A stretch of 64,000 nt of DNA from Thioploca ingrica (lineage in GTDB: Bacteria > Pseudomonadota > Gammaproteobacteria > Beggiatoales > Beggiatoaceae). This document shows, in pieces, positions 61,917 through 64,000 of this stretch; positions within the stretch are counted from its first letter, which is position 1; each line of letters starts with the position of its first letter. The notes beneath the pieces were generated by a model. That model saw only the letters and a program-made list of their open reading frames with translations, was not told the DNA's origin and ran no database searches. The stretch covers positions 3,782,001 through 3,846,000 of the forward strand of contig AP014633.1 of assembly GCA_000828835.1 (NCBI GenBank), given 5' to 3'. The translations under genes were made by a program, and so were the position numbers.

Positions 61917-62495
61917 ATGGAACATACATTACCAGTCCTACCCTACGAACTCAATGCTTTAGAACCGCATATCTCCAAAGAAACCCTAGAATATCATTAT
62001 GGGAAGCATCACCAAACCTATGTGACTAATCTCAATAATCTAATTAAAGACAGTGCCTTTGCGGATATGTCACTGGAAGAAATTATTAAACAATCTTCCG
62101 AAGGGGTTTTTAATAATGCCGCTCAAGTTTGGAACCACAGCTTTTACTGGAACTGTTTAAGCCCCAAGGGAGGTGGACAACCCACGGGTAAATTGGCTAA
62201 TACCATCAATAGCACCTTTGGCTCCTTTGACAAATTTAAAGAAGAATTCACTAAAAAGGCCATAACCACTTTTGGTTCGGGCTGGGCTTGGCTAGTCAAG
62301 AACTCAGATGGTACTCTAGCTTTGGTTAGCACTAGCAACGCGGGTACGCCAATGACTTCTAATCAAACCGCTTTGTTGACCTGTGATGTATGGGAACATG
62401 CTTACTACATTGACTACCGCAATGCTCGTCCGAAATATGTTGAAGCCTTTTGGAATCTGGTTAACTGGGATTTTGTTGCCCAAAAGCTGGGTTAA
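61917..62495 (+). CDS. sodB: Iron superoxide dismutase
   Basis: The 192-residue enzyme has all four metal ligands: His in [12 protein letters not shown], His in [11 protein letters not shown], and Asp and His in [13 protein letters not shown]. The Gln in [12 protein letters not shown] is typical of iron enzymes. It converts superoxide to oxygen and peroxide in the cytoplasm. AAGGAA lies 8 nt before the start. A lone gene, as usual. Confidence 0.96.
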   Translation: MEHTLPVLPYELNALEPHISKETLEYHYGKHHQTYVTNLNNLIKDSAFADMSLEEIIKQSSEGVFNNAAQVWNHSFYWNCLSPKGGGQPTGKLANTINSTFGSFDKFKEEFTKKAITTFGSGWAWLVKNSDGTLALVSTSNAGTPMTSNQTALLTCDVWEHAYYIDYRNARPKYVEAFWNLVNWDFVAQKLG

Positions 62496-62751
62496 AGCAA
62501 TTTAGCCAACAACAGATAGATTGAAGTTAGTGTTTAACACGTAGTGATTCTAACGAGGTTGTAACAAGGAGTTGTCACCCTTTGGTTAGCATCACTACGG
62601 GTTTAACGCTACCGATCCTGCCAAAAACGAATTATTCTTGACGATAGCCAAACGGTATGATTAAAATAAAACTCGTTTGCCAGAAATGATTTTAAGTTTA
62701 AATCAAGGTGTTTTTTTACCATTTATTCTAAACACACATAAGGAATATACC

Positions 62752-63255
62752 ATGAAATTAACAAAGATTCTTGGTTTAGCAACGATAGCTTGGGTAGGTT
62801 ATAATTCTAATGTTATAGCGGCAGAAAGTGCTACTGTAGCCGAGGTACAGGATAAAGTTAAAGCAGCCGCTGAAGCGATAGCCAAAGCGGAAGATAAAAA
62901 AGCCGTATTGGCAGAATTTGACGGTAAAAATTCCAAATGGGCATGGAAAGACTCTTATGTCTTCGTCGTTGACTGTAAAGCAGACAAGGCTATTGCTCAT
63001 CCGACCCTCGCCGGCAAGCCCATTATGGATTTAAAAGACAAAGCCGGTACTTTGGTGATGGGAGGTGATAAAGGTTTATGCAAAGCGGCTGAACAAGCCG
63101 ATGGTGGTTGGACTGCTTATATGTGGGCTAAACCGGGTAGTTCCGAAGCCGCTAATAAAGTATCTTTTGCGATGAAGGTAAAAGGGACAGATTATGAGGT
63201 CGCTGCCGGCGTCTATGCAGATAAGAAAGTGAAAGACTTCAAACTGGTAGAATAG
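62752..63255 (+). CDS. Small secreted Cache-like domain protein
   Basis: The start at 62752 has AGGAATA upstream, while the longer frame at 62677 does not. The 167-residue product has a signal peptide (cut after VIAA), then an alpha-helix and a single small-Cache-like fold: SKWAWKDSYVFVVDCKADKAIAHP, then KPIMDLKDKAG and GGWTAYMWAKPGSSE. Such free-standing periplasmic Cache proteins are thought to bind small ligands. It may deliver a signal to receptors such as kinases, but no partner is adjacent. Confidence 0.75.
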   Translation: MKLTKILGLATIAWVGYNSNVIAAESATVAEVQDKVKAAAEAIAKAEDKKAVLAEFDGKNSKWAWKDSYVFVVDCKADKAIAHPTLAGKPIMDLKDKAGTLVMGGDKGLCKAAEQADGGWTAYMWAKPGSSEAANKVSFAMKVKGTDYEVAAGVYADKKVKDFKLVE

Positions 63256-63273
63256 CCCTTAATCAGCAAAACG

Positions 63274-63304
63274 CAGGTCGGGTCGCGCTGTGCAAAACCC
63301 AACC
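63274..63304. repeat. Worn copy of the 30-bp dispersed repeat
   Basis: The stretch CAGGTCGGGTCGCGCTGTGC then AAAACCCAACC keeps the GGTxGGGT...AAACCCAACC layout of the repeats at 13493 and 22107, with more changes. Confidence 0.4.
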
Positions 63305-63333
63305 TCAAACTCAGTTGGTGAATGTTTCAGAAC

Positions 63334-63373
63334 TAAGCTCGGCTTGATGTGTCTACTTCGTAAGCCGAGCTTA
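63334..63373. terminator. Perfect 12-bp hairpin between convergent genes
   Basis: TAAGCTCGGCTT at 63334-63345 pairs fully with AAGCCGAGCTTA at 63362-63373 around a 16-nt loop. An outer GTTGGT/ACCAAC pair (63314-63319, 63378-63383) can extend it. It lies between two convergent genes and could end transcription in both directions, though no long T-run follows. Confidence 0.55.
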
Positions 63374-63440
63374 ATTAACCAACATTCCTAATTAAAAATA
63401 GAACTCAATCAAGCATACCCACCAAATTTAGATTTATATT

Positions 63441-64000
63441 TCAATTATCCTCTTCTTCCCAATCGTCATATTCAGGATACTGTTGTGGGGGTTCACCCTG
63501 TTTTTCTAATAATTGGATGCACTCCTGCTCAGAAGGTACGATCTCTTCTAATAAGATCTGGAATTCCCAATGATCCCCAAAATCGTAGATAAAAACTAAT
63601 TCATCACCCGTATCCAAGCCGAGTTCACCAATTTTGGTTTCATCGGTAAAGGGCATTTCTTCCAGATAAGCATGATTTAAACGAATTTCCCTACCAAAGT
63701 GGTTTCTATATTCAAAGCAATACAGGTGATCGTCATCAAATTCAAAAGCCTCTAGAATAAGCTGAGCGAAGTTATCCCAAGTTAAAGTTCCAGGGATATT
63801 AAAACGTCGCCAAGCCTTATGTAGAAATACTTTAAACAAATATTGACCCGGTTGAAATTTAGGTTTCGGTAGTTGCAGCGTATTTTGCCAAGCTGGAAAA
63901 TCAATTTTGAACAGTTCCTGCAACACTCCGAATTGAGGTAATGCTTCTATCTGCTCGGTATCGTCTAGAAAAAATCCTAAAGTGTGCTCAAGCAACTTCT
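63441..64000 (-). CDS. Plasmid pRiA4b ORF-3-like protein, N-terminus beyond the window
   Basis: The frame is open from 63441 to the right edge, with only a TTG as possible start at 63995; the true start is probably outside. YLFKVFLHKAWRRFNIPGTLTW, then DEHLY-type DDDHLYCFEYR and the signature FIYDFGDHWEFQI identify the pRiA4b ORF-3 (IS1096 TnpR-like) family. Members are found next to mobile elements or in defence-like settings, with unknown function. The acidic tail PEYDDWEEEDN is typical. Confidence 0.85.
   Translation of the reverse strand, partial: KLLEHTLGFFLDDTEQIEALPQFGVLQELFKIDFPAWQNTLQLPKPKFQPGQYLFKVFLHKAWRRFNIPGTLTWDNFAQLILEAFEFDDDHLYCFEYRNHFGREIRLNHAYLEEMPFTDETKIGELGLDTGDELVFIYDFGDHWEFQILLEEIVPSEQECIQLLEKQGEPPQQYPEYDDWEEEDN

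Noticed and set aside
63995-64000. TTG at 63995 as start of the pRiA4b ORF-3-like gene
   Set aside because: The frame is open beyond it to the window edge and no ribosome site can be seen; the true start is probably outside.

Overview
The window reads as AT-rich chromosome of a gammaproteobacterium. The best guess is a large sulfur bacterium of the Thiotrichales/Beggiatoaceae type. This is inference: the core genes (LptD with its Cys-Cys pair, the ccmDEF order, iron SodB, fused ArgA, ArgE) are gammaproteobacterial. The accessory load (WD40 propellers, CHASE2, DUF928, two Uma2 proteins, long hybrid kinases, giant repeat-rich surface proteins, many dispersed palindromic repeats) is typical of filamentous sulfur bacteria and of cyanobacteria. 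No phage, transposase or CRISPR array was seen.

Layout. 1-5 kb: a methyltransferase cut by the left edge, a small zinc-ribbon protein with a tandem-repeat tail, and a two-gene peptide-ligase unit (GNAT-C39 peptidase then RimK-like ATP-grasp). 5-13 kb: aldo/keto reductase, two envelope WD40 propellers, a CHASE4-HAMP adenylate cyclase, an O-antigen-ligase-type membrane protein and a DUF928 protein. 13.5-19.8 kb: one operon of two ABC-type substrate-binding proteins around a 1265-residue hybrid histidine kinase, with no permease. 20-22 kb: a higBA toxin-antitoxin unit with a readable promoter and operator, then a three-repeat secreted protein. 22-25.6 kb: a glycan operon (epimerase, WecA-like transferase, CHASE2 protein). 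25.9-32.5 kb: M48 lipoprotein protease, Uma2, a beta-helix gene remnant, tRNA-Thr(CGT), squalene/phytoene synthase, an ATP-grasp/alpha-E fusion and two small membrane proteins. 32.5-41 kb: a 1511-residue lectin/repeat surface protein, a GT-C glycosyltransferase and LptD. 41-50 kb: PurC, a lytic transglycosylase, ccmDEF, ModA and a nitrate-sensing chemoreceptor. 50-55 kb: a Big-1 surface protein and a two-gene HEPN-like/KGGVGR-type ATPase cassette. 55-64 kb: MlaF-like ATPase, a pentaheme cytochrome, a second Uma2, hexapeptide acyltransferase, ArgA, a coiled-coil protein, ArgE, SodB, a Cache-like periplasmic protein and a pRiA4b ORF-3-like protein cut by the right edge.

Themes. The nitrate-sensing receptor, molybdate-binding protein, cytochrome c maturation genes and multiheme cytochrome would fit anaerobic nitrate respiration. 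LptD, the WecA-like enzyme, the O-antigen ligase, the GT-C enzyme and the hexapeptide acyltransferase point to envelope polysaccharide. The least explained pieces are the binding-protein/kinase operon, the HEPN-like plus double-NTPase cassette, an unnamed C-terminal domain shared by two surface proteins, and a family of mobile-looking repeats with 17-bp terminal inverted repeats.
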